Positions 11,498 through 55,758 of a stretch of DNA of 64,000 nt are shown piece after piece; positions within the stretch are counted from its first letter, which is position 1; each line of letters begins with the position of its first letter. A program made the position numbers and the translations under genes. The DNA comes from Albula goreensis (Eukaryota; Chordata; Actinopteri; Albuliformes; Albulidae): the NCBI GenBank assembly GCA_022829145.1, contig CM040742.1, forward strand, positions 7,189,538 to 7,253,537, in the 5' to 3' direction. The notes beneath the pieces are model-generated. The model saw nothing but the letters and a program-made list of their open reading frames with translations, made no database searches and was not told the origin of the DNA.

Positions 11498-14400
11498 CTG
11501 CAAATATTGACAGACATGCACAAGAGCACAAAGTTTGCATTTCACGTCACACCATACTGTGCAGGTGTATTGTTTTCTTATTAGGCGGTTGCGTGGCAGA
11601 TGTAAAAAGAGCATGCAGTCAGTTACAAGGCAAGTTTGTAGATGCCATCACGCATGCTGCCATTCTGCAGCACCCCTCCCCCATACACTTGTCCGGTACC
11701 AGTACATCCACTTATGTCCTAATTTCAACCTTGAATTTAATAAATAATAGATACTGGACCTGCAAAACTTAGAAAAGAGTCCATCACGCAAATGTGAATT
11801 TTCATAAAACTTACACAGGTATAGTATTCAACAGGAAATCTTTGAAAATCCCAAGTGGTCTGTTTGTAGTCATTTCCATTGAGTAGATCAGAAATTCTTA
11901 TCACCACCTCAAAACTTATAGAGTAAGTCCTCGGCATTAGATTAGCCCAAGCACCTGTACTTGCAGCTCTTCTGAATCATGTGACGTCTCATTTCGGTGT
12001 GAATATCGGCAGCGATAGTACCCATCATAAAATGACGAGAATGATAACTGCTTTGCTTTGCTGAACCCTCTATACTTCCACAGTGAGGCAGAGCCAGGTG
12101 TTGCCTTCACGTTTTCTGGAATTTCAACCAATTCATTTTTTAGTACATGACAGAACTAATGGCCACACCCACATGGGAACGCACAACCCATATTGGACTT
12201 TGCAGAGATCTTTTCTAAATGCAGTCTATTTCTAAAACCAAAATAAAAAGCACCTTTCTGTTAATGGCACTCCTACTTTAAACTCATTACATTCAATGCA
12301 CGCAACATTTTTCTCATTAGAAGATTAGGAAGCGATAGGCTCAAGCATTAATGAAACGCGTAATGGCACTGTGAGTATCACAAAGAAAAAACCTTACCAA
12401 AGGGATCCATTGATTTATATAAATCAAAATGTGATTTGTCATAACTGTTTATTTTCTGCTACAGTTACAAATGTCAGCAACTGCCAAGTTCAATGAGTCA
12501 AATTAATTACCATGCACTCAAATACCTGTACTTATATCTTGCAGTGGGGATAATGTCTGAAAGGCATTATGTCAAATCAGTGATATATTGACTAAACAGA
12601 TCCAATTGCATTAGCAAATTAAGTTGATGTACAGCTCTGCTCACATTCTGACGTTTAAAAAAGTTTGTGAAATATGAATTGCAACTGTTGCTTCATTCAG
12701 ATGAACAGTCCAGAATTCTTAATGTTTAAATTTTCTGTACAAACAATGTCTTTGCATACATTTAACAAAATAAACATGACCACTGAATGTGCTATCTCTA
12801 CAGACTACGTGTCACAGACTTCAAATGACATTATTAAAGGTTGCTGCAGAGTGAACAATTTTATTTAGAATAATGCTAAATATATAAATTCTGTTATTTA
12901 GAACAAGGATAAGAGTACATATTTTCAAAACTTCCTTAATATGCGACAGTAACATATATATATAGGGTTGACAGAATAATGGAAAAACAAAAAAAATATA
13001 CAAACTCTTACTTCAGAAGAACGACATCTTTCCTGGAACGCGCTTATACAAATTTTGAATGGTTTCCAAGAAGAATATTGGACAATTCCTCAAAAAGGAA
13101 AGCTACCATTTTTTTTGAGTTTTGATGTTTTCAATTTCTGAAAAAATTATGAATTATAACTAGTTTTTTTGCAACCACTTTTGGATTTCATGTATGATGG
13201 ATAAATGCTTGCAAAAAAATGAACTTTTCAGAAGGATTTCGATTTGGAATGGGTGCAATTGCAATGCCACTATTGAGTTCTTAGCAGTAAAACCGAGGAT
13301 TCCAATAATGTCCGTGATCTTTTGATCCTTATTACCGTCATATGCAACTCACAGCAGGTAACGGAGGCTGACTTGATTATCTTGAGTAACACCTAATTCT
13401 CAAGTCTTTCTAATGATTTTAAACACTACAGGGACAGGCCTCACAGAATTAGTCCCATTTATTGAGACTGAGCCGTCTTTCTCAAAAAGGTGTCTGAAGT
13501 ATCAATCGGCCTAACCAAGTTCTGTTCTTAATGGACCCCCTGGTGTTTCATTTGGTAATTTTTGATGTGGCAAGAAGATCACATCCAGTAAAATCTTTAT
13601 TTTGCCCAGTGCAGTTATCTCGTGTTTTCCAGTATTAGACCATCTCAGCAAGGTCGATGTGCAAGGGACGAGACATTTCATGAAATCTAATTTTCTTAAA
13701 GGTTTCGCTAATACAGGGAAAACGTTTCAAAGATGGGAAGTTTTAAGAAAACAAATATAGCCCCATGAAACAAACTAGTGAATTCAGTTTGTAGATAACA
13801 TACCAAGTTGAATACCTTCATGACTAAGATTTGTTTTGTTTACTATCATGTATAAAAGGAAACCCAGTGAGCTGGAACAAATCATGTTCTCACAAAGTCT
13901 AACCTGATCTTTTTTTATCTGGATAGGTTACATATATTCAAACATTGGATGACTCATCAAGTTTATTTAAAGATTTTTGTATCTCCAGATTTACCTCAGA
14001 GTGACATAGGAACACTGATGACGTACTTTGTTCCCAGAATAGGTTGATTTAATGTCAGACATGAAATACTGTAGTACAGACTATATAAAAAAAAAAAGTG
14101 TCAACATAACAAAATTATTAATTCACAGTGGTCTGATTTAATACCCAAAATGTGCAATACATGTTTCCTGAAAAGGCCATACAAGAAATAATAGATTTCT
14201 GTTACACGAATACTTGATATCACAGTCAAGGTAATATCACAAATACTTCACCGGCTATATGCAGGTCACATCTCACTTCTACTATTGACTATGGAAATGC
14301 ACAAAGCTATTTAGGTCAACATTTTTGCCAGAAAAAAAATTGCAATACATTATACATTTGCAATAACATTTTATTCCCTATAAAACTTCAATGAGACAAA

Positions 14401-14799
14401 TTAATGCAACAATCCAAATTAAGGTTCATATTTCCAAACTGCCATATATGACATCTAATTCTAAAAGCTTTAAATCTTTAGATTTTCCTGATCTTTTACA
14501 CGATTCATCTACACAATCGATTCCAAGTACATTAAAAATTTTGACCTTTATTTTTTTTAATGATATTTATTCCATGATATTTATTTCAAAATTGTGCCAA
14601 TAATACTGGGTAAATTGTGTAAAGTTCAAAAAATGAGAGGTCAGGAAAATTTAGGGCATCAGATACACACAAAATGTCCATTTCTAGTTCGGTGCTACTC
14701 TTCAGTAAGACGTTTTTGACAGTAATAATGCATTATTAAAGTTTAACATGAGAATCAGTGCTAACAAAAAGCACCATTAAAATAAGACAGGTGGACATA
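11498..14799. other. Spacer between syntaxin and brwd3, AT-rich, no firm gene
   Basis: The stretch should hold the unlocated syntaxin promoter and first exon. It is AT-rich, with (TA)n at 12,954-12,963. One minus-strand segment (11,940-12,131) has an immunoglobulin-like look, dealt with as a finding. No other coding signal was seen. Confidence 0.4.
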
Positions 14800-17122
14800 A
14801 TTTTGTGACAGGTTTTACCAGTTTATTAAGTCTACCAGTGAACATGGAAACCAGCTACAAAGTACATTATACACTGAATTAGAATCAGACCCTCTATCAA
14901 AACAAAAACTTTACAAAAATGTACAGGTTTCTTTTTTTGTCAATTGTCCTTTTTTGCTTACATTACGAAAAGAAAAAAAAGCCACAACCCTCATTGCATA
15001 TAACTATAACATTTGGTCTGCCATAATGGCAATTCAACTAGATTCCCTGAACATTTGATTTCTAAAGGGTCCTGAGAGATGGGCGAAAAGGGAGGGATTT
15101 TGGCAAAACGATGTCTCCTGTGACGCAGCCCTCCTCGATGGTTGCCGTGGGGGAAACTAGCAACCAGGGACCAAGACCAGATGGAAATCATTAAGGTATA
15201 GAGACAGAGCACCTGTACCTCCGGACAGAGAAAGGACTTATTGCTTCCAGAACCTGTAGCCTGGACAGAAATGCAACTGCAGTTGTTGGAGATGACACCA
15301 TTTAGAGGCTTGTCTGTTACCAGCCTGAAGAGAACCTTTTACCGGACGTAGACGGTTTGTCCCCAAAAGCCATGAATTTTGCGTGGGAGGGAGAGAAATC
15401 TCAGGTCTGCTATGTAAAGTAAAATAAGGTCTACGATAGTTTCAGAAAATTTGGGTGGAAAAAAAACAGGGAGAAAAGAGAGTTCATGTATACATTCTAA
15501 GTAGCTCATGCACAAATGATCAAGATGTGACAACTTCTAACAGCCTTTTGGTATGTGTTTGTGTTTCGGCTGCCTGGTTACCCTGGACTGCGGCTTAAGG
15601 CTGACAGGGTCACACAGCTCAGATAATTAATGCTGCCATTGTGTTTAGCACCTTAAAACAGAGGGTGAGGGTCACTACTCAGGAAAGATGACTGCCCTGT
15701 TCTGGTACGATTGGCGGCTGTCAGGACCAACCCGTCACCAACGCCCTCGAGTTCAAACTGACGATTAAGCCTTCCTGCATTTCCTTCTCCATTATCGTCA
15801 TAATATCACAAATCAATGTCCCAACGCTGTACAAATCCCATCAGTGAAGGCAGAATGACAAGGAACAGTTTGATAGTAACCAGTAGCTGTTAGGCTTTAC
15901 CAGCTTAGGAAGGTGCAAGAACTGACAGAATACCGGTCTTCTCTCCAATGTACACGGTGACAGTGGTTTACTAAGAGAGCCTTGAACATAACACCGATGG
16001 TCAAAAAAGCGAAACAAAGATCAAAACATTTCCAGGAGAAAAGACAGACAGACAGAGCACTCATTCAGAAAGGAGATGTCTGTCAAGAGGACATCAACTG
16101 ATGCTCTGGAAAGGGCTATGGATAGGGATATCAATTAAAATCAATTCAGTTTGGGCTTTCAGCATATAACCACTGCAATGAATCCTGCACAAATTCTTTC
16201 AATACGACTATACAGATTTGGGGTGCAATTAACGAGCAACCAAGACCTCAGCTAAAAAATGCTAACGCACTGGTAATTTGCAATATTGAGGGACTCCTCA
16301 AGTACCACCCAGGGTACTTATCTTTCACAGTGCCACAACTTGCGTGGAGGACCTTGTGAGAACATGCCATGAATCACATTATAAACCATGTATACAGGCG
16401 TGACATAAATATTGCGCAATGGACTTCCTTCTTAAATGCTAATTATGTCTAGGTTTTCCGCCGGGCACAATGAGCGTGTAACAAAATGCTTGTGAAAGGG
16501 CGAGAAAGGTTGCCTTGAAGGGACTTGGTTCAACCACACGTCTGGGATGAGACCTCCCCCAAAATCAATCTCAAATATGTCCCTGAATTTGAGCAAATTT
16601 GCAATTCAGACAGATAGCAGTGGAGCTGGAAGGAACAAACAGCTGGGTAGAGGTGAATCTAAACAGTGACTTCAACAGTACAAGGCCAGGCTAGAGCAAG
16701 ATAGATTTCAATCTGCATTTAGTCCTTGGACATCAACTCTGTCCCCTAAAACACTCCCCTCATTTAGTCAGAACACAAAGCCAGGCAAACTCCCTGAATA
16801 ACAAAATACCATCAAATATTCCTTTGAATACATACATACAAATAAAAGCTGGTGAAAAGGTAAAATTCAAAAAATGAACAAAAAACAAAAACGGGTACAA
16901 AAACACAAATACAAAGACACAAACAAAACATCTCTGTAAACAAAGTGACTCTTAATGCTCAGATCCTAGAAACGGTCAGATTGTTCAAGCAACCTTGCTC
17001 ACCATGCTAAGCAGCTCCCTGGCCTCCCAGAATTCCCATTCTGGCAAAGGGGGCCAAGGAGGAAGTCTACAGCCACACGTCATCTGGGTGTCCACAAAAA
17101 GACAAAAAAACAAACCAAAACC

Positions 17123-17148
17123 AAAAAAAAAAAAAAAAAAAAAAAAAA
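17123..17148. repeat. A26 homopolymer
   Basis: Poly(A) on the plus strand inside the presumed brwd3 3' UTR, so a U-run in the transcript. An A/C-rich stretch precedes it. Confidence 0.85.
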
Positions 17149-18071
17149 CACTTCTCTCTGTGTGAGCGAGGCTAAAATATGCCCACATTTGCACAATACT
17201 CAACACAAACTGCCTAAGACATCTGTGTAAATTGTATCTACTATAATCAGTAAACAGCACCACACAGGGTCATCAGACACCTTGTGTTCATTATATAATA
17301 GTGCAGCAGTATACCTCCCCTGAAAAAAAGTTAAATTCCACACACCATCGCTGTCTTACAGTCCCAGAGCCTTTATATAGTGGGTTACAGAGTGTAGGGA
17401 AGACAGATTCACCACAACCATGTTAAGCCATATATCACATGGTACTACCCAGTTCTTGCAGGTGTTCCACACTTCCATTCCAACACATAAGTGAAATACC
17501 TTGGCTCAGAGTTAGCAACAGGAATGCTACAGCCCACTTCACAAGAGGAATAAAAAAAGGGAAAAAAAGAAAACCCTAAATGAAATAATTCTCTGCTGAA
17601 AATGAACACCTTTGCACTCTTTCACATTACTGTATGATAACCTGCAAAATCTTCTAAGACACTGAATTCAAGCCTTAATGTAATTAGAGGGGAATACAAC
17701 CATCAGATAACCAAAGATCAGACTGAAGCAAAATCATAACATTACAAATTTATTCTTTTGTTTTTTTTTTATAAAAGCAGACCAAGGACCACAAGTGTTT
17801 GTGGTTCCCAGCCAGTGCTCCTCATCTTGGGGCAAGTCATTATTCTGATGGTGAGCAAAGCAACCCAGAATTCTCTGCACCTAAGTCACCAGCACACACG
17901 TTCTCTTCAGTCTTGGACTGGAGGACCGCTCTCTGTGAGCGGACTGATAGCCCAGAAGGGGAACAAAGACCAAACTGATTGGATAAATGTGTTCTTGCTC
18001 CTTTATTTTGTCTTTTTTCCTTTTTTTAACGAAACAAACCACAAAAATGTGTGTATATAAAAAAAACCCCA

Positions 18072-18074
<3 letters not shown>

Positions 18075-18104
<30 letters not shown>
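18075..18104. repeat. A30 homopolymer
   Basis: Poly(A) on the plus strand inside the presumed brwd3 3' UTR, so a long U-run in the transcript; it may pair with A-rich parts of the same UTR. Confidence 0.85.
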
Positions 18105-18106
<2 letters not shown>

Positions 18107-19905
18107 TGCATACAAGTTTGTCACACCCAGACTGACATCACCGCTGGACTTGTACCCGACTAAGTCTGGTGTCTAAAACACAAGTCCGTACAGATTCTGT
18201 TACATGAAGAGGCGAAAATATCCCAAAACACACACGATAATTAGGTACAAAACTACTGGCCCAATATTCATGTCCTTTTGAGTCCCTGCGGTCGCTGATA
18301 TTGGGGAGTCTGTACAGTTGCTGGTCCTGACCCCTCGTGGGCAACGCTGCACCCCCCACTTCTGAGGGAATTCCGAATGGCGGCTGAAAGCGGTCTCGAG
18401 CGATCGGGCCGGAGTGGAAGAGTCGAGGAAATACAGACTTGCCCTGGCTTGTGTCCGTCGAGGAGGGGGAGGGGGGGCGTGTAGGAGTTGGCACCCTGTG
18501 AGGTGGTTCTCAGTTGCACGGATAACAGTCCTTCGCTGTCGGGACAGCTTGCGGATATTCAGCTTTCTGCTCACCGAAGTGTCCCAGAACGGAGAGAAAT
18601 ACGAAAGGCAGGATGCTGAGGCCCAGTTTAAGGAGGCTTCTTTGTGTTCCAGCTGCCACAAACAGTTGATAGTATTGTGCAAACTTCGTCTTTACATTTA
18701 TTATTATGGTAGGAATTGATTGCAAACTGTATAATACAATAGTGTAAAAAATATAAATATTTCTATAGTAAAAAGTGTCGGTTTCAGCATGTGGTGGAAA
18801 GGGGCATGTGTTGGGCCTCTTCCAAAAAATCCCATGATGCATCATGCTACAGATTTGGAAAATCTTTTAAGGAAAAAAAAAAAGCCACCAAAGCTTAATG
18901 CCAGTGTCAAAGAAAACGATGTGAGTTTTGAGCAAACAGAATGACATCAATCACCTGCATGAAACTGAGCCACGCTGTAATTCATCTGATAAAAACTTCT
19001 ACCTCAAATATCTATTCCTCATAATCAATAGCACTCCATAGGGCTGAACAAGTCTCACAGTAACACACATGTACAAGTGGCATGTAGCTGAGGAATAAAA
19101 ATCCATTTCCCAGCTTGGTGTAAGACTGTATGTTGTCTAATGTTGATTCTTAAAAGGAAGAATTAAAACTCTGCAAAGCCTGGTGTGATCGTTCCAGGAA
19201 TGCACTGGGGAGGAGGTTAAAAAGTACCTGGCCGGACAAGTCGGGGGCTGAGACTGGCCGGTACGCACTACACCTGCGGAGGAGGCCTGGGTGGGTGGGG
19301 GAAATGGGGAGGGACAGACTTACATTCAAACAAACGACATTTACAGCTGAAGGAAGCACGGACACCTGGAGACGGACTGAACAGGAGGCTCTAGGTTTTC
19401 ACGCTGAGAAAAATCAAAGAAAACCAAACTGCTGCACCAAGTTTTGAGAAATAAATACATTAGCATACATTTTTGGTATCCCTGGGTCTTGTGTATAGAC
19501 AAAACTGAGGGGGTAGAGTGAGATGAGGGGAGGAGGGCGGGGGTTGGGGAAGGGGTGCTGGGGGGATCATGGTTTTAAGGCCTTGGAGTGCAGTAAGGCG
19601 GGCGTGGGAAAAGCTGGGGGATCCACTTTGATGAGGAACTCCAAAGACCTTTTGAGGGCTTTTGTCGACGAGAATGAGAGAGCACCACCGCCGGCTGAAG
19701 AGTCGTAAACAGTCTCCTACACAAGCACATAATAATAATAATAATAAAAAAATTTACAAGAAGAAAAAAAAAAATCCCTGCAGTTCAAATGTAGTCAATC
19801 CATTTGGAGTAAAGTGTCTGATGATCACGACGGGGCGGCAGGAGGAAACAAGAGAGGAGGGGGGGGGTTCGGGGGGGGGTGAGGGGTGGGGAGTGGGAGG
19901 AGGGG

Positions 19906-51655
<31,750 letters not shown>

Positions 51656-51960
51656 CACTCGATCCAGACCCTGGTTATGGATTTTTTAGAATTTCTAGTT
51701 GTAAAATTGCCTCTTGAATTGTTCTCCCGGCGTTCGGCCTTTTTCCTTTCTCAGGCTTTCACGACATCGCCTTGTGCTTTGTTAGCGCCCTCCCTCGACC
51801 ATCAGCGCACCTGCAGTTACCTCGCCGGCCGCTTGGAGTAATTCCCACTATCGCTGGTGTGTGGGAGGTCATGATAGCGAAGGGACGATTTCTGGAAGGA
51901 GACATCTTGATAAAGGGTGGCAAAGTTTGCCTGTCTGGCACCACACCTGTCGTTAGTAAA
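51656..51960 (-). promoter_or_regulatory. brwd3: brwd3 5' UTR and putative CpG-containing promoter
   Basis: The bases upstream of the brwd3 start codon contain several CpGs (for example around 51,729-51,735 and 51,820-51,835) in an otherwise AT-rich setting. No TATA box is obvious at a sensible distance. This is consistent with a broad housekeeping promoter; the transcription start cannot be fixed from sequence alone. Confidence 0.4.
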
Positions 51961-52744
51961 ATAAAGAAACAAATAAATACGATGTGTTAATTTTTCTCAT
52001 AAATGCGAGTCCTTGTTTGTTATTACTTGCATGTCACAAAATGTTCAGTGCCTGTTGTACATATTACAATACCTCTTTTTATTCATTCATGATTTTTGAG
52101 TTGGCAGAGAGATGTTGAATCAACTTATGTTCTGAGCATTGATTTTAAAGTAGAAAATGTCAGTTTGTCATTGAGAAAAAAACTGATATAAGACAATATA
52201 GAAGTAATACGTAACAGGCTTTAGGTTGATTTGAGCAATTTGTAAAATTTCAATTATAAACAGTATAATAACACAGTTAAAGTGATTCTCATTACACGTT
52301 TTTTTTCTTGTAAAGGATTGTCCAGCTGAGCTTTCTTCAAAGACATGAAACTAGAATGCAATACTTTCTTACAGGGGGCGCTCATGCTGAGAAAATGAAC
52401 CATGACTTCTTTGGTAAGGTTGCCAGAAAAGTATCAACTCCCCTCATAAAGCTGAGTCTCTTGGGGAGGAGAGCAGTAGGAAGGTTACAATTGTACAGAT
52501 TGTCCTATACATACACCATCAATATTTAGAGGCCACAGTATGTATTTGAAATAGTCTACTGAAATGCATTGCTCATGCCCTAAATGTTAAACTGTTGTAT
52601 TTTTTTTTTTTAGTTTCACAGTCTAGACAGGGCAGAGCTACGAAAGTAATTAGCTGTATGTACAATTTGGTCACTGAAATAAGCAGTTTTCTAATGAAAA
52701 CAATGTGATTTTACAGGTTACATGACTATGGGTTTGGCAGTAGC
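51961..52744. other. brwd3 upstream intergenic stretch, no gene seen
   Basis: AT-rich sequence with no coding signal. A partial CTCF-like core (ACAGGGGGCGCT, 52,371-52,382) is the only notable item. Confidence 0.4.
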
Positions 52745-53480
52745 TTGACACACCGCCTCTAACCTCGGAGTGGTGTTTGACAATAAACTGACCCTCTCCG
52801 AGAACATCGTGGAGGTGAGCCAAGCGTGAAGATTTTCCTGTATACCCTCTTGAGAATGCGCCCCTTTCTCACCACTTGTGAGAAAGCTGCTAGTCCAGGC
52901 GATGGTACTCTCCTGCCTGGACTACTGCAACTCCCTCCTTGCTGGCCTTCCAGCATCGACTATCAGACCCTTGCAGCTCATCCAGAAGGCTGCTGCTCGT
53001 CTATCTTCAATCTTCCCAGACGTTCCCATGTCACTCCACTCCTCGCCGACCTCCACTGGCTACTTGCCTCGGCACGCATCAGATTCAAAACATTGGTGCT
53101 TGCCTTCCTGACTGTCAAGGGGATGGCCCATCATCTGACCCTACACACCTTCCTCTTCGCTCCGGTCTGCATCTCCAGCTCGCCTGGTTCCCCCTCCTCT
53201 GCGTGCCTGCACTTCCCAGTCACGTCTGCTGTCTGCTCTGGCTCCCCGCTGGTAAAACAACCTTCCTACGGAGGTTAGAACAGCAGATAGTCTGTTCACC
53301 TTCAAGCGCAGACTGAAGACTCACCTCTTCAGGATGCACCTCTCTCCTTCCCTCCCTCGCTCCCCTACTTAGCCATAGTCTCACTTGAAGCGACCTAATT
53401 TTGCTGATTTATGATCGTTCACTGTTCTAATTGATATTACATTTTAAAATGTATTTTCGAATTTAAAATTTTGTTTCTTC
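52745..53480 (+). mobile_element. L2-type LINE, 3' end fragment (reverse transcriptase C-terminus)
   Basis: Translated pieces give the well-known C-terminal L2 sequence: LGVVFDNKLTLSEN near 52,765-52,800, LVQAMVLSCLDYCNSLLAGL from about 52,884, RPLQLIQKAAAR, then RSHVTPLLADLHWL and ARIRFKTLVLAF. A LKTHLFRMHLSPS-type terminal block follows at about 53,310-53,350. The reading frame changes several times, so the copy is dead, and it is 5' truncated as is usual for LINEs. It lies between brwd3 and the HMGN gene. Confidence 0.85.
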
Positions 53481-55546
53481 AACAGGTCATCCACAGGATT
53501 TAGTCCATGCCTGGGTTTAAAATTAGGTGCACAGTTGACTAAAGTAATGGACTATATCGAGCCTCTTAGACTGGAAATGAGCCCATAGCCATCGACATAG
53601 ACATGGGGATCGTTTGGATGTGGGTACAGTATTAAAGTAGCCAGAAGGAACCTTAGCTTAAAATATCCCCATATCTGTAATGATGCTCAACGATAGCAAG
53701 GTGACGGTTATGGGCTATTTCGATTTCCCACAGGCTGTCCTTTTAGGTAAGTATGCCACAATAATTTTTTTCAAACTTAACAAACATCTGTCAGTTTTAA
53801 AGGTTTTTTACTGAATCGCTAAAACACACTTGAGCAATTCCTATTTTGTAACATACATGTATACATTAGAAAGGTGGGTCAAAGATAATATATGAAATTT
53901 GATGGAGTGTTGTGAGGAATTAATCTATTTGTTAAACTGTGGCTCTAATGCAGGGCGATTTAACCTTTTCTGAGAGGTTCAGCTGAACTGCAAATAACAT
54001 AATGGGACTGTGTGATTTACCGGTCAGTCAGTGATCATAAGACAGGTCTGATTTGGACCAGCCATGTCCAGCATAAATCTGACTAGTTTTGACCCTCCCT
54101 GTCAGAGTGAAACTATCAGCACACAGGTTTGAGTTACACCATGCCACAATTAAAAGAAACTAAAGGAAAAATGTTATTCATGCCTCTCAGTCTACCAAAG
54201 GTCACAAAGCAAGAGATACTGGGGTCATGTTACATATAAAAGGAAACTAACAATTTTAATCAATTAAGGGCTAATATTGCTTAAATTGTGCAATGTTACT
54301 TTTAGTATTTTGAACCAATCCTTTTCCCAGGGGGATGGATTAATTAGATTCTGTTCTGATCTGCTGGCATCCAAAGATGAGATTGTGGTTTTGTTCACAT
54401 GCACAGTTATTATTGTAGGAACATGCCATCGAGAAATCAGAGAATCTGAGTTTTAATATTTATAATACCTATTTTTAAATTCTTTAAGAGCCAGGATGAA
54501 ATTCCGGTACCTTCAATCTGGAATGGAAAAATTTGTGCATAGATGCCTACAGGATCTTTAGCGATTCTCACCACACTGCACCATCAATGCCCACCCTAAA
54601 ACTGAAGCCCAGGCAAAGCGAAACAGAGCGACAGGCAGGATATTTCACCTCCCTCAGCCACATGAGCGCGTTTGACGGGCGACAGCCCACCGGCTCTTGC
54701 AAGACAGAGACCCTTTCTCAAACGCCAACGGTCTACATCACAATCAGGGCAGTGAAGAATGGGTCATCACACAGTCAGCTTTCAATATGCTATCTGTGTA
54801 TTATAGAAAAAAAAACATGCAGTTGGGAGTTTCTACAATGAATAAAAGCATAACTTTCATAAGATATTCGCTCAAAACCCACAAATACAAGTAAGGCAGG
54901 AAATGATACGTGGTTTTGAAATGTTGAATTAGCAGGGAGTTTTTTCTTTTAAAACATGTTGCTGTACATTGACTTAAGCACAAGCTCTTTTCTAAGACAT
55001 TTCCTAGGCAGCTGGCAATGTTCAGAGATGGAAGGAACATCAAACAGGAAGACTGGCTGGGTGTATTTAAAGGCAGGTCAAAATGATCTGCTCAGACAGG
55101 AAACAAATAATTTCACTCTTGCATTTACCCATATCCATTACATTTCCATCCTCTCACCCCTGAGTCAAAGTTATGTAATGACCCAGCCAAGTGATTGATA
55201 AAATTGCAAGTTTGTTCAGGGAATAAGTCTGTCCACTTTCCACATAATCATAGGCAAAACCCAATTAACCACTCTGCCCGAGAACGTACCAAGCCAATGA
55301 GAACCAGGTTGCCTGACCCTATTATGCAAAAAAACTGCAGTTCTGTGGGCTTTCCAGGTGTATCCTAAAACACCTGACCACTTTATACAGACAATACCTC
55401 CAGTTTAGTAACTAGGTTCAAGTCAAGACACACTAGACAGTATTCTCTTACTTATTTGACACACTAGCACTTCAAAACCAATTTCCTTTATTTCCAGAGA
55501 TCTTCGAAGAAGTGGAAACAGAAGTATATTAAAAATTTCTCCTCGT
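53481..55546. other. Intergenic stretch between brwd3 and HMGN, no gene seen
   Basis: Short unsupported open frames only (longest about 100 codons at 54,533-54,841). No splice-consistent exons, RNA genes or recognisable repeats were seen. Confidence 0.4.
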
Positions 55547-55621
55547 CTTAACCGATAAAAAGTGTTACATTATAAATAAGTTGTTTTTTTATTTATAATG
55601 TAACACTTTTTGTTGGTTAAG
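55547..55621. repeat. Inverted repeat 1 (33-bp arms, 9-bp loop)
   Basis: Arms 55,547-55,579 and 55,589-55,621 match at 31 of 33 positions; the two differences are transitions. The loop is GTTGTTTTT. It lies immediately next to a second, longer inverted repeat with the same loop sequence. Confidence 0.9.
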
Positions 55622-55627
55622 TACTAA

Positions 55628-55758
55628 CCACCATGTAGCAGTTAGCATCCCTGTTGTCTATGATATGTCCTGAGTTCTATGCGTTTATAAGTTGTTTTTT
55701 AACGCATAGAACTCAGGACATGTCATAGACAACAGGGATGCTAACTGCTACATGGTGG
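55628..55758. repeat. Inverted repeat 2 (58-bp arms, 15-bp loop)
   Basis: Arms 55,628-55,685 and 55,701-55,758 match at 57 of 58 positions. The loop is TATAAGTTGTTTTTT, of which ATAAGTTGTTTTTT also occurs at the centre of the neighbouring repeat at 55,547-55,621. There are no flanking target duplications and no coding content. Confidence 0.92.

Larger units (their letters stand above)
14800..19905 (-). other. brwd3: Probable long 3' UTR of brwd3
   Basis: No coding exon is found between the brwd3 stop and the syntaxin gene. Minus-strand AATAAA signals lie at 18,698-18,703, 18,002-18,007, 17,749-17,754 and 14,822-14,827, so several polyadenylation sites are possible and the most distal would give a UTR near 5 kb. 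Human BRWD3 is also known to have a multi-kilobase 3' UTR. The region contains A-runs on the plus strand at 17,123-17,148 and 18,075-18,104, a short (TAA)n near 19,728-19,746 and a GC-richer island at about 18,270-18,500. The exact 3' end is inferred, not seen. Confidence 0.5.

Noticed and set aside
11358-11540. N-terminal extension of the syntaxin to a Met at 11,540
   Set aside because: The frame happens to be open, but MRDRLAEL at 11,357 is the family's N-peptide start and a splice acceptor lies within the extension at 11,498.
55547-55758. The paired hairpins as a CRISPR array or transcription terminator
   Set aside because: There is no repeat-spacer pattern, the host is a vertebrate, and rho-independent terminators do not apply.
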